Positions 1 to 52,730 of a DNA stretch of 64,000 nt are shown here, one piece after another. The position numbers and the translations under genes were made by a program. The stretch is taken from NCBI GenBank assembly GCA_030544215.1, contig JARZZO010000014.1, forward strand, positions 15,658,234 through 15,722,233, in the 5' to 3' direction. This DNA is from Zantedeschia hybrid cultivar (Eukaryota; Streptophyta; Magnoliopsida; Alismatales; Araceae). The notes below the pieces were generated by a model, which worked only from the letters and a program-made list of their open reading frames with translations, had not been told where the DNA came from and did no database searches. How positions within the stretch are numbered: position 1 is the stretch's first letter; each line of letters starts with the position of its first letter.

Positions 1-290
1 TAACTCTTAGAATAATTAATTAATTAATGTTAATAACTAATTTAACTATTAAATTAGTAATTAACACAAATTAATTGTCAACTGTTAATCTAACTCTTAG
101 AATAATTAATTAATTAATGTTAATAACTAATTTAACTATTAAACTAGTAATTAACACAAATTAATTGTCAACTGTTAATCTAACTCTTAGAATAATTAAT
201 TAATTAATGTTAATAACTAATTTAACTATTAAACTAGTAATTAACACAAATTAATTGTCAACTGTTATCTAACTCTTAGAATAATCAGAT
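1..290. repeat. 90-bp AT-rich tandem repeat, at least 3 copies
   Basis: Units start at 1, 91 and 181 with TAACTCTTAGAATAATTAAT, nearly identical over 90 bp; a fourth, diverging copy starts near 269. The array touches the window edge and may continue to the left. AT-rich motifs (TTAATTAA) recur to about 640. Confidence 0.95.
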
Positions 291-714
291 TAATATTAAT
301 AATTAGTTTAACACTTAAACTAATAACTCCTAATTAAACCTTTATATTAGTTAATTAAAATCAATTATCAATTTAACATTTAAATTGACAATTAATTCCA
401 GTTAACTAATAATAACTGACTAAACACTTAAGTCATACAATCAAAATTGATTATCAATTTAACATTTAAATTAATAACCAATTCTAGTTATTAACAACAC
501 TTGTTAATATATATATATTCCAAAATCTTTAATGCCCAAATAAATAGAAATTGAATAATAAGTTTAATCTGAAAACAATTTTAAATTAAACTTAAAATGC
601 AATTTAATACACAATTTAAATGGGCAATAGGTTTAATTAGAAATGGGGTTTAAATGGTTTGATGGGGTAACAATTGAATAAAGGGATTTTATAAGTGAAA
701 TGGGCCCAGAATTG

Positions 715-1010
715 GATTGCCTGGCTCGAGCCAGGGTCGAACCCTGGCTCGGCCTGGGCTCGAGCCAGGACTTTCCTGGCTGAGTCCGGTCCGCCCAGGA
801 CCGAGCCGGTCGAACCGGCTCCCCCTTGGACCGCCGTCTTCCCCAACCTGAAGCCCCCCAACCCGAAAACCCTAAAACGCAGGGCGGCGGCGGGATGAAG
901 ATGCAGGGCAGTCCGGCGGCCGGCGCCGGGGCCCGCCGGGCCCGCCGGCGTCGCCCCAGGCACCGGCGACACTGCCGGTGCCGGCTGGCCCTCCGGCGGC
1001 GCCTAAACAG
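715..1010. repeat. GC-rich patch with CTGGCTCGAGCCAG palindromes
   Basis: Sharp change from AT-rich DNA to over 65 percent GC. Perfect or near-perfect palindromes built on CTGGCTCGAGCCAGG recur at about 720-770, followed by GGCGCC/CCGGCG-rich sequence. It lies in the presumed internal region of the copia-type element; short open frames here are compositional. Confidence 0.7.
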
Positions 1011-1400
1011 GTTGCCAGAGCCTCTATTATCAACTTATAAAAACTAGTTTTTCAACCTGTGAAGAAGGGAAAAAGAGGGGAAATCCGGCCATCTCCAGCG
1101 GCCTCTCCGGCACCGGTTAGGATTCCAATGATGCCCGGTGACAATCCCCAGATCATCAGGAGTCCTAGTCTTGCCATCCTAACACTTGGGGCTCGAACAA
1201 AGCCGCAATATTTCCAGATCTTCATCACATGAAAAATCCGAAAACCCCAAAAACAAATTTCGAAAAATTACAGAAAAATAATCTAATTAACTGTGCCCAT
1301 CGTATGAACACAGATCCGACAATTAATTGAACATTTATGCATGGAATAACGCATGAAATATTAAGTTCGGAGACCGAAACGGGACGAGAAACAGTGGAAC

Positions 1401-1415
1401 CTGGCTATGATACCA
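1401..1415 (-). other. Primer-binding site, tRNA-Met type
   Basis: On the minus strand this reads TGGTATCATAGCC, one base different from the TGGTATCAGAGC site complementary to initiator tRNA-Met used by Ty1/copia elements. It sits one base from the LTR, so the element reads right to left and its body lies below 1400. Confidence 0.75.
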
Positions 1416-1416
1416 C

Positions 1417-3130
1417 TGTTGGGTTTTCTAGGTTTCTCCGGATCGCTCACGCAGCGGAAAACAAAAATATTTACAGCGATCCGTTCCCGTTTCGAAATCT
1501 AAAATACGATAATCGGATTATCGAAGTTCTCACCGTGTGCGGATTCGAATCCGTAGCCGTTCGGTTCCGTCAGTGCGACACCGCAAGCCGCGCAAGCGCC
1601 CGGCCTCTAGCGAAGTCCACGCGATCCTCCCCGCGACGGATATCCTCGAGTTCGTCGTTCTTCGCAGCCCACGAAGCCTCCGCCGGTCGCCGCAATGATC
1701 GCCGCAGCGCGCGGACGATTTCCCATCGAACGGGATTCGGAGAAGCGACGGAGCAGATCTGGATCTGCCTGGACGCCAGAGAAGGACAGAAACTGAGGAG
1801 GGGCGGCTAGGGTTAGCAGCAGCTTGGCCTGCTCTGCCCGTTCGCTATGTTTTATACTAACCGCGCGGTTTTTCATAAAAACCCCCGGTTTGTATAAAAC
1901 CCACTTATTTATCCATCGTCTTGAGAATCATTTGCGTGTGACCCTCTAGGCCCAAGTACCAGTCCAGTTAATGGCCCAATAAGCCCAGTGACTCCTCACT
2001 GGCTTTATTAATTAATTAATAACCCTTTATTAATCAATTAATCAATCGAATTGATGTCGCACATCGAATTCGACCGGGCCTCCGATCACGTTGGGTGCCA
2101 AGCAACACCGCGTGAACCCGGAAGGTATTTGGGGTTAAGTAACCCACTCTTGGAACCTTTCCGCCAACAGTTACCGCGTGGATATAATCCTTCATTCGTA
2201 CAATGCTCTCGAGTCAACTCAGGGTATGGCGAGCTGTCAAACCCTAGCCGGTTGACTCACTTGGATTGGATGCCGCTGATGAATATCGGAAAACTCCTTT
2301 CCCGACATTATCGTCCGCCCTGGCCAGAGACTTTCGCGCATCCTTCCTAGAGCATTCTCTCTCTAAGTACCGAGAGCGAATGATTCCTTATTGACACACA
2401 ATTCCCTTTGACGGTATTCCGCTGTACCAAATCCTTGGCGTATTAGAATCCCGTGGCTAGAGATTCGTTAACCAAGGTCAAAGCACAGAAGTCCACAGCC
2501 AAGGTGTCCTTGGTGTCTTAGGTCCGAGGACCATCCACGCAACTGCGACAATAGAATCAAGCTGGTTGACAGTGAGGTACAATACCATCCAGCGATTCAG
2601 TCGGATTAGTTCAGTGAACTCATTTTCCAATGAGCACTTACAGATTCGCCTTAGTGTCTCCACACAAGTGACTTATGAGACCAGTCACCCTCATCATATG
2701 AGCAGGAGTAATCTGTACTAGTCTAACCGGATATCCGATATCCTTCTCGGATATCCTCCGACTATGAACGATTAAGAATATGTGTGTTTAAGTGATCGGT
2801 CTCATTAGTATGATCTCATCATAATCTGATCACCATAGCACATATTCACGGACTTCATTATGAAACGATAATTAACGCGATTTACACATAAGGAATATTA
2901 TGCCATTATATTAATAAATGAACGAGATTTACATTGTTAGATTGGCTTGTAGGCCACCTAAACTAACTGAATCAACTCTATGTTTTTGAAGAACCCCATA
3001 TGAACTTACTCCAGTTTTGGAGCTGTGTGTAAAGGGATCCAAGTACAACCCCAAGGTCTTATTTATACTTCTTTCCCTTCCTAATACAACCCAAAATAAT
3101 CTCCCATCGTTCTAGTGTCAAACTCCAACA
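1417..3130 (-). mobile_element. Copia-type LTR (1.7 kb), minus strand
   Basis: Bounded by TGTTGG and CCAACA inverted ends next to the primer site at 1401-1415. A TATAAAAC promoter motif on the minus strand lies at about 1849-1856. The internal part to the left has no recognisable gag or pol in the window, so the element may be non-autonomous or extend beyond the edge. The open frame across 1337-1810 is not conserved coding sequence. Confidence 0.7.
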
Positions 3131-3640
3131 GGAGAAGATTTAATCCCTAAGTTAAAGAGTCCTCTTAGTACAACTAGGATTCCTATTCCTACAACTATAT
3201 ATTTTCTAATATAAAAGTCATCAAATTTGACCCCTAAAATATTGGAATAAGTAAATACTTCTTTCGACAAAGTTGTATATCTTAATTTTTTCTTTCCAAC
3301 AGTATCAAGATCATAATTTTTCGTTAACTAAGTGCAAAGATATCGTCGATTTCTTAGGCTGCTGTCACAGATCCTACGAATCTAGAAATTTGACTCAATC
3401 TACAACATACTAGTTTCCTTCTAAGAACACTAATGAGCTTAATGGGTATAGTTAGCTTAACTAATGATTTTACCATACTAGATTCATTATTTTAATAATT
3501 AACTAATCATTAACATGCCTAATTACCTATAGTCTATTAATTAAGCAAATTGGGGTTAATTAATCATGGCCCGTTAATTAATCATAATAAGCTTAAGTTC
3601 TTTGCCATAACAACCACGGCCTCACCGACTCCCGACTTGG
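3131..3640. other. AT-rich sequence without a recognised feature
   Basis: Lies between the copia-type LTR and the gypsy remnant. No coding motif or clear repeat seen. Confidence 0.5.
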
Positions 3641-5663
3641 TCAAAAATTTAAACTTCTAATGATATGTGGAGGGCACCTTGCCGATCTAGGTGATGATAC
3701 CTCAGCCGAATATGACATTGTAGGCAGAGAGGGCCTTTATGATGGCGAATGGTGCCAGGAAGCTCACATACCTCGGGGGAGAGCCCAAGGTGACAGTGAG
3801 GGTGGTCATGCCTTCGGGCCGTATGGGCTGCCCTGAGAAACCATAGAGGGGTTTGCGGCATGGTCGGACAAGGTCGAGAGAAATCCCGAGTAGAGAGAAA
3901 TGATCATAAAACAACACATTGGGGGCACTTCTATTATCAACAAGGAAACATTGTACATCATATTGGTTTACAGTAGCTGAGATGACTAAGGCATTGTCAT
4001 GCTGGGTCTGGATGCCCTCTATGTCTTCGTCCGAGAAGGTGATGGGATTGGTCAGGGTGTCGCGCTTAGATGGTGGGACCTTGGCCACCTCCTGCACTGC
4101 CTCCTTCCTCTTGCCCTAGTGGTCCTTGGCTTCCGCTCCGCTGAGGATGGTGAGGATGGTCCCCTTGGTTGGCAGGTTGTCGTCTTCAGGGCTTGGTTCC
4201 CGTCACTTTTCCTTAGCTCTAACAGGCACGTCGAAGGATCAATTGAGGATTCCTCGGTTGATGAGCTGTCGGGTCTCTTTTGGCAACTCGCAACAATTGT
4301 CAGTGATGTGGCCATAGTCCTAGTGGAATTCGCGAACTTGGTCTTGTCTCACTGGCTGGGATCCCCCTTGAGCTTCTTCACTCACTAGAGGAAGGGCTTC
4401 CCCGAGATCTCATGCTGCTGAAGGGGGATGGGCAAAGGAGTACCTGTCCTCGGAAAGAAAGCACTCTCAAGGTTGTTTCTCATGATGTTGCCTCTTCTCT
4501 TCTTGATCAGCCGATGTGCTCCTCCTTCTTCTTCTTCGGGAGCTCAACTGGAATGGGCAGTCATCACGGCTTCTTTATTGTTGTATTTCACTGCCCTGGC
4601 CATGAGCTCGACGATAGTCTTTGGAGAGGGGGGGGGGGGGGGGGGGGGGGGTCTTTCCCAGGGAACCCCGTAATATGAGGTCCATGGTGCAATCGGTCAT
4701 AGTGGTCACAGCGGTTGACACCTCTACATTGGAGATTTGGTACAACTCAACTTGGAACTGGGAAATGTAGCTAAACAGGGATTCCCTCGACCTTTGCTTG
4801 ACTGTGAGGAGGCTAACTAAGTTCTTCTTGGTCCTAATGAAGGTGAAGTGAGTAAGGAAGAGGTCGACGAGCTGGGCAAAGTGGGTGATAGACTGGGCGG
4901 CAGGGTCTGGAATTAAGAGGCCACCGCACCCTCCAAGCGAGTTAGGAATGCTCGGCACTTCACTGCATTGGAGGCATCTTGGAAGTCGAGTACCATTCTA
5001 TGAAGACAGCGGGATCTATCGACCCGTCGTAGGGCTTAATGGGGGCATCTCAAGCTTGCTAGGGTGATGCGAGTGTTGAATGGCATCAGCTAGCAGAGAG
5101 CTGTGGAGGCTAGCTCCTCCCGAGGTGCTCGACTGAAGACCACCGATTAGGGTAATCATCTCCCTGCGCAGTTAGTTAAAGCGCTAGTCGATTGCCTCCT
5201 CAACTGTCTGTTGCGTAGCCAAGGTCTAGGTAGGCCAGTGGGAGGCTACAGCCTGCGCCCGGGACAGGTGTGCCACCGTCAGGGTAGAGCTAGAGGATTC
5301 TCCCATCTTGGTGGCACTCCCCACCTCACCTATGATGGTCTTTGCCTGTGCAGGCTGGTGAGGCGAGAGGTTAGTCGTTGCTAGCGGGGCACGAGCTGGG
5401 TAGAACGATGCATGTTCAACAATAGTGGACTGTCATATGGTGAGCTGAGGGCTGGCCTCGATCCTTCGGGTGAGATGTGGCACCACCTCAGGGAGCCTGG
5501 CCAGGCCGCGAACCACCTCGGTTAACTCGGAGTACTGGTGGGCCATGAACAGAAACTGCTCTTGGGTTACAGGGGCCTGGGACTCGGTTGGAGGAGCCTT
5601 TGGTGCTCGGCTCTCCTCCTGATGATCATCGGTCCTCAAACCTTAGTTTTGGGGGTTGGCCAT
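3640..5663 (-). pseudogene. Ty3/gypsy gag-protease remnant
   Basis: Decayed polyprotein read right to left. A gag start at 5663 runs into a stop after six codons (MANPQN). Further pieces at 5433-5639 and 4575-4958 carry the gag capsid-type segment (AAQSITHFAQLVDLFLTHF, then SLFSYISQFQVEL). The protease region at 3702-4097 keeps AYNVIFG and the flap, but its active-site triplet is D-N-R rather than D-T-G/D-S-G. Several frameshifts are present, and a G24 run interrupts the frame at 4628-4651. Reverse transcriptase is missing; sequence left of 3640 is unrelated. Confidence 0.8.
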
Positions 5664-5687
5664 CTCACAAAGTCTTGAAGTAATGAT

Positions 5688-5705
5688 TTCCTACAGACAA
5701 CACCA
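5688..5705 (-). other. Decayed gypsy primer-binding site
   Basis: On the minus strand TGGTGTTGTCTGTAGGAA aligns with the TGGCGCCGTCTGTGGGAA site of the element at the right window edge; the differences are transitions of the C-to-T/G-to-A kind. Confidence 0.7.
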
Positions 5706-5709
5706 ATGA

Positions 5710-6320
5710 TGCCGACCCAGAGAACTTGAATCCGAGGTTCGAACTGGAGGTCGGTCCCAGGGTTTTGAGATCCTAGCGGAGTGGCCCTCGGAGGTGTTAG
5801 AGGCTGACTAACGAGGGCAATCTGCGAGGAAAGAGGAATTCAACCCGGACAGTGTGTTCGGAAAAACCCTCCGACGGTCAAATTAGTTATGAGGTGATGT
5901 TTGAGGCGATAGCCGGGAACTTACGTTTTCTTTTAGATTAGAGGGTTGGTTCTTATAGCGTACCTAGAATTGTCGAGGGAGGGTTGTTTATATAGGAGTC
6001 GACTCCCAAAGGCCACGTGTGTCTCTTCCCTAGTGGTGGGATGAGGTGTACGGGCTCTGTTGAGGTGGATGGACCCCATGGAGCCACATGGGCAGATGGG
6101 TCTCCGTGACTTGTCAGGCTACGGCCGGGTACTAGGCCTCACGGACGGTCCCCCGGAGGCGGCCTTGGCTCAAGGCTTATCAACGACCTGGGTCAGGCTG
6201 ACTGACCAGGCTCTAATTGGGCTTGGCCGTCGGGCCTCATCAAACCAAAAAGTCAAAAAACTACTTACATCCTTAGATATTTGTATATTAAGTGACACTC
6301 TCGTCCATTCAACCTTTGAT
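5710..6320 (-). mobile_element. Gypsy LTR remnant, minus strand
   Basis: Begins (plus strand) TGCCGACCC four bases beyond the primer site. A TATATAAA motif on the minus strand at 5987-5994 is the likely promoter. The outer end is not resolved. Confidence 0.55.
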
Positions 6321-9300
6321 ATGGCCCACTCGTAATCAGGCAAGAAAAGATCATTACGAGTATACCTTCACACAATCAACTTTTGGGGACATAATTTCGT
6401 GTGGCATTTGTCAAATGGGATAAGATTTGAACAATAAGAGAGATATTTAAGTTAGATACAATATGTCGTTTATTTTTTTCAGATTTTGTTGTTAATTCAT
6501 CAAAAATACAAGGAATAAGAACTACTGAATCATGTGAAATGTTTTGGTAGCTATGAAAATGTAATTATGAACTTACGAGTTTAGGCATCTCTTACTCTCA
6601 TTATAAAACAAGCCCAACACGTCTCAAATCCCTACTAGAATACTTTCAAGGATAACATTATAAGTTCATCAGTACAGTCAAATTCAAGAGAATTACTGCT
6701 CTACCACGTCCTCTTTTTTCTCTCTTCTTTGCACCGTCTTCATTTGTTCTCGTCCGTGGAAGGAATTAAAACTTCTTATGTTGTATGAGTATAAAGGTTT
6801 GAAGTAACAGCTGAACGTTGCCTCTATGAATAAGCTCATGTGATGTCATAATTTGAAGGTCGGACATTATTTATATCTCTCACCTGATGTCTGTAACTTG
6901 CAAAGATCGAGTGTTGCCTCTATGAATAGAAATTTGTCAATGTTGTTCCCTATCAGCATGATATATTCCTCCACACCATCTACATTAGTGGACTTCACTG
7001 ATTTTAAAATATAGTTAATTGTAAGTGATTTAAAATTATGATTTTGAAATACACCATTGGTCAAATCACATGTATTTGATTTGAAGATCACATTTAGAGG
7101 CCTGGTTAAGAATAAAATTGAAGAGAAAGTAGTATTTCGAAATCCACATCAAAGAAGCAAGATTTCAAAATCCATAGAGATGCTTTTATCTCCCTCTCCA
7201 ACCTTGCTATCCTCAAGATCTTTAGCAATCATATCTCCATTGTTAACAAGAGAGGGATGATCTCTCTCTCCTCTCTCTCCTATTTATGTTATGCTTGTTT
7301 ATCTAACTTGTCGTATTAATTAGATTATTCAATACACATTGCAAGAATTTTATTCAATTTATACAATATACAACAAATAACACGAGTGTACAAAAGCATA
7401 GCTAGATGACAGACCATGAAATAGATATACAGATGGATAGGGGTGAAAAAAATGATGAAGCTAAGCCTGAGACTTGATAAGAAACTCACTTGGAAACAAT
7501 GTTTAAAAAACTAGCAGCCTTCCTATCAGGAACTCACCATTAGCTTTTCATCTGTTACATCCAACCTTTCTATTTCTGAAATAACAACCTTCGTGAATTG
7601 CATTCCTCTCTATTTACGTCAAGAATTCGAACGTCATTAGTTGCATCAACTTAGACTAAACAAAATGAGTTGACCATGAGCAGGAATTCGGTTTGATTTG
7701 CAATGCATTACTTGGATTGTTTTCCTTCATGACCATATTTTCTACCTGTCGATTTGCCCTTCACATTCTAGCGTATACTCGGCAAATATTTACAGAACGC
7801 TGTACATTCATCCTGTCTAAAACATGCCAAACCCAGGAATTCTATTTGATCTTGCGATGCATAAGATGGATTGTTTTCCTTCATGACCAGATTTTCTACC
7901 CGTGGATTTGCTCCATTACATTCTAGTGTATGTACTCTCGGCAAATATTCACAGAACGCTGTACATTCATCTGGTCGTAAACATGCGAAACGCATGGTTC
8001 TTCCGTTGATTGATGACGGTGATAAATATAAAATAGAATGTAATAATTCCACCTTTCGTCCACCCCGGGAGATATTTAAGTATCATTCAAGTATATGATT
8101 AAATTATAAAGCAGAAGCCTGCAAGGGGCATTCCTATAAAAACAACATGCAAAAAATAGGTCAGACAAGGAATAAGAACGAAAAAGGTTTATAAAGGAAC
8201 CTGCGATCGAGGGGAAACCCGTCTAAACTTAGTCCATCATCCGTAATTGCAACTTACCAATACAAAGCTTAAAGTCCTACAATAGACAACCTTAAAATGT
8301 TCTCTTGATGGTATACTAAAGACCAAATCAATAATTTTCATTTGGTTCCTCCTTTATCATTTCACCCCCTGATACATCAAGATGCAGACTTCATCTACAC
8401 ACTTCTATGGCCGAAGAATCTACAGTTCTATGGCTGAAGAACTTCGCCATGTTCGCATTTCCATTCCAAGTTCAAGATGAACCGTGCAACTGCCAGATCA
8501 ACAACAGCTCAACTTTATAAGTTTTGGAAATGAGATTTACCAGAGAGTGCTCATTGTTCCATATGATGGAATAGAGCAAGGACGTGTTTTTGATAGTGCA
8601 TATACAGCTAAATGAAATTTTTTAACAATGGAGGGAAAACTATATAAATGGAAAGATAAATCACTCGAGAAAAACAAAATTGTTATGGCAACTTACAGAT
8701 GCTATCTATTTAAAATTTTAAATCACTATAGAAAACACCACATTTATTTATTTATTTATTGGTCTCTTTTTTATTGCCCTTTTGTGGGGAAAAGAGAAGG
8801 ATGATATTATACTCTTTTTATTGCCTTGTTTAATATACTCATCGAGAGCCATTTGATGGTTCTTACTGAAGTTGCTTTTGACATGACTTTTGTGATTATT
8901 ACTGTATTTCACGAGTGCCCTTTGATCAAATATTCAAACAACTCCCAACGAATGTGGTAAAGAGGGAAGGAGTGGTATAAAAGCATTCCTTGGAAGAAAA
9001 AAAAGGTTGGACCTAATAACAACATTATATTCTTGGGTTTTGCAGATTGCCAATAATCTTCAACCACGGAAAAAGGACAGGCATGGTAGCAATGGCTGCA
9101 ACCATTTGTAAGTTGTGTTAGTCTTGCCAAACAGGTCGGCAAGAGATATATGTCATCTTTAAAATTTAGTAAAAAAAATTGATACAGATTAAAAGTTAAA
9201 AGTGAAACTCTGTCAAAAGAAAAAAAAAATGCTATAAACATCAAAAGAACCAAGCCCGTCACGAGGACTATGAGCAAGTAATAGGAGGGCAAGTAAGCAG

Positions 9301-10060
9301 AAGAGAGTTGGCTGTGTCAGTCTAAAGTGGAAGTAGATTCAACAAGAGAAAGAGGCAGCTCGAGCAGAGGAGTAAGGCTAGACCCAACAAAATTATACCC
9401 CCAAGCACAGTCAGTAAAAAGGACTATAATTCGAAGAATGAAACTAAGCGCACTAGACATGTAGTGAAGTTAGTCATTAATACTTATTTATATAGGTAAG
9501 GAAAAGGCTTGAGTTATCAAATAAAAGTTTTGCACCACATGAAATAGTCAGCAGCACAAAGGAACTCAGCATCTGAGAAGAACTACATTATACTAGGACT
9601 GATCGATCTAATACCAATTTACAAGTGGAGAAAAGAATAATGCTCTATTGTAGTATTGAATGAGGGCAATAGCTGAGCATAGACAGTAGGATATCCTGTA
9701 GTACAGTGCGAGTCTCAACACCTGAGCAACATATATGTATGCAAGTCCTGTACAGCCATACACTATAAACAATCTTAACATGATGTCTGTTCCAGATCTT
9801 TTGACAAACTAACTAATTATGTCTTCTCACGGACCAAGTAAAGCATTAAGAAGGAAATCATCGATGGATAACAAATTATATCCTCAGTACATGCCTCCTT
9901 CAAGCAGTTCATGAAACTGCTATGCTAGAGAATCCTACTTTTTGGCTCAAAAGACCTTGTCGAGATAGAGTTGTCATCCCCTTAAGAAGATACACCATCC
10001 TGACTCATCTTTCACCACTAAGTTGGAGCTGGCTATGTTATGAGAAGATGTTACGTAGTT
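6320..10060. other. 3.7 kb with no supported gene
   Basis: AT-rich sequence downstream of SNU23. Short open frames on both strands show no recognisable family. It contains the duplication at 7685-8005; otherwise I see nothing. Confidence 0.5.
7685..8005. repeat. Direct tandem duplication, about 155-170 bp unit
   Basis: The segment with ATTGTTTTCCTTCATGACCA and CAGAACGCTGTACATTCATC occurs twice (about 7707-7830 and 7869-7990), with roughly 85-90 percent identity. On the minus strand both copies share an open frame with repeated DECTAFC(E/K)YLP motifs. Confidence 0.85.
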
Positions 10061-10677
10061 CTCAGTCTCCCATCCCTAAATATAGTTCTTGTTCTATGAT
10101 CCAAATCTTGTATAATTCTAGTTCTTTCATACCCAGATATAGACAGTTAACAAACTCTTCGGGGGGCCATGCTACAGAAGACGTTGAGCTGTTATGTTTC
10201 TGAAGGCACATCAGACAGGCATGCCCTTCCAGGGTCTGCAAATGCAAGAACAGGGAGAAGAAACAAAATAGATATATTGTGAGGGTAGCATCATCTTCTG
10301 TTCCTTTCCAAAGTTCAAAATATGACTACATGAACACCAAAGAATAAAGGCAGTTAGATATGACTACACGTGAACACCAAAGACTTAGGACTAAATTATT
10401 TCATCGGACATCACCACTATGATTATATCACAGAACAACCCCCACCCCACCCCACCCAAAAAAGAAGAAGAAAAAAAAAACACGTTGCCATACGCCCAGA
10501 TGGGAGAAAACAAGATGAACAAATGAGAACTTCACTGTGTGATAGCACATACACACGTGACACAGCATACAATGTCACTCAGCAGCAGATATAAAATTCA
10601 TATGCATGAACATGGAAACATGTTTGGGCTAGAAGTGGAACATTACCTCTTATGCATTACCAACAGACTTGGATATC
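10060..10677 (-). other. Probable SNU23 3' UTR, possibly with an intron
   Basis: Downstream of the stop a donor-like GTAATG (about 10648) and a pyrimidine-rich acceptor ending TTTGCAG (about 10236) could frame a 3'-UTR intron, with a terminal non-coding exon down to about 10060. No clear polyadenylation signal could be fixed. Inference only. Confidence 0.35.
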
Positions 10678-50861
<40,184 letters not shown>

Positions 50862-51060
50862 CAAAGTAAAATAAGCCTCCCCCTCCTTTCTCTGTGACAA
50901 GGTTCACTGCAGCGAGTAGCAACCTGAAGGGAAAACATTTTGCATCATAAATACAAAGGCAGGCACACTGGGTTGTAAATTGAATCTTCTCAAGGATAAC
51001 AAGCAACGAGACCAATATGATGGCAACTAACATGCAATTTTGATCTCCTTGCAAATGAGA
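50862..51060 (-). promoter_or_regulatory. Probable 5' UTR and start of upstream region of SNU23
   Basis: Non-coding sequence directly upstream of the start codon; the reading frame closes at a TGA 15 codons upstream. A CCCTTCAG acceptor-like site near 50932 would allow a 5'-UTR intron. No TATA box is evident on the minus strand. Confidence 0.35.
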
Positions 51061-52730
51061 AGATGTGGCGAGGCAAATGAGAAAGAGATATGAAAAGCAA
51101 CAGTCCTACTAAGCTAACGTGCATCCTTCAGTCTTTTGCATGACTGTAAGGACAAATTGCTTAAAGGTTACAAACCAACATCTGAGACCCTAGAAAATGA
51201 ATATGACAGATTCTTGGCAAAGTAGCTGAGGAGGTATGTGAAGCCCATGCTAATCTCTTGTGTGTCAATCCCTCAAAAGATTGAAAATGAAACCAGGGAC
51301 TGGATAGCTAAAAGAATACATACACCAAAATTATGATAGTGACACCCTTTTCCCCTTTCCACCATTGTATAGATGAGGTGTCTCCTAGGTGATGCCAAAG
51401 GCAACATGCTAGAGCATCGAACAAGCTCCCCTCGTTGCCCCTAAAGCTAACTCAACATCTCCAAATCTACCCCAATCTTAGTCATAACAAGCCAACAGGA
51501 AAAAGTATATTGCCTTGACTTCCTAATATAGATCGACAAGTAAATCCCACCCACAATATCAGGCACTCAACATCTCACCTCTCAAATAACCACTCACTCC
51601 CACTCTAGGGCATTCTGCACTCCATCCCTCACACAAGAATGATTTAAAAACGCTAGAGCAGAACAAGCTGGCTGATCCCCTTACTGCCTAAGGCCAGTGA
51701 CAAGGCAAATACCTCAATTAATTCTAAGGTGAATATTTTTTAAACTTTTTTTTAATTTCTATTACATGCCCTCTGCTAATTGATAAGGCTATTAACTTAG
51801 ACATCTCATATGTACTTATATAAGCATCATAAAAAGTTTGAATCAATTATAAATCTTAATTTGTTGGAAATCACTAACTGTGCTTTGAAGAATAAATAAC
51901 ATCATACATGAGAGCTGCTATGCCATCATGTACAAACATCAAAGGATCCTCTCCAAAGCCCCATGAATGGTGTCATTTGCAGTTTTCATGGAGGGGGGGA
52001 AGTCTCCATGTAGCTGCAGTCTTCACCATATGCTGCAGTAGGGAAGATGAAGAAGATGAAGAGCCATGTCTCAAGCAGAGACAAAGTGGTCTTTCAACAT
52101 AGCCCATGTAGACCTGCCACATGACTCAGACATATACACTGCAATTTACAAAGCTATGTATAAGTTATTACTAGGGGTATAAAGGTCCTTCAACAAGAGG
52201 AGAAAACATCCAACTAAAACCTCACAAAAGAGAGGAAGAATCAGTTTCTGCCTGGGTGGGAATGGGCTGCAAGCCAACTAGGTGGCCCGCCTAGGCGGCT
52301 GACTTTTAAGCACTGCACATAACTACCAAGGCACATCTTCTGTTGCATATGCCCACGCACACTTTCCCTCAATCCCTCCCCCCCCCCCCAACTCCTCACG
52401 CCTCACAACCTCTTGCTGCCCTGTGTTAACCTAAAACTTAACCCTCTTAGTTAAAAAAAGGGAAGATCATTATAATAAAATAGAATTTAACTAATTATGG
52501 GGAGATTAATCATGATTAATTGAAAATTATAGTAAGACTTCAAAATCAACGGTGGTTAGGATGAATCTCAATGATCTGAAATGCACAATTGCATTTCAAA
52601 ATGCATACGGATTTGATTTTGAATGGCACTGCCGTATTAATATGATTATTTTAAAATCACATGCTAGTTGCAATGTTTTTGTAGTTGCAATGTTTTTGTT
52701 CAATACATAGATAACAATATCCACCCGAAA
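51061..52730. other. Upstream region of SNU23, nothing recognised
   Basis: About 1.7 kb between the presumed 5' UTR and the palindrome. Contains a CCCGCCTAGGCGGC palindrome near 52287 and a C12 run near 52379. No gene seen. The promoter should lie in its first part. Confidence 0.45.

Noticed and set aside
1337..1810. 157-codon plus frame
   Set aside because: Lies across the primer site and LTR of a minus-strand copia-type element; not conserved.
8909..9292. 127-codon minus frame rich in Leu/Phe
   Set aside because: AT-rich sequence, no conserved motif, no supporting neighbours; likely chance.
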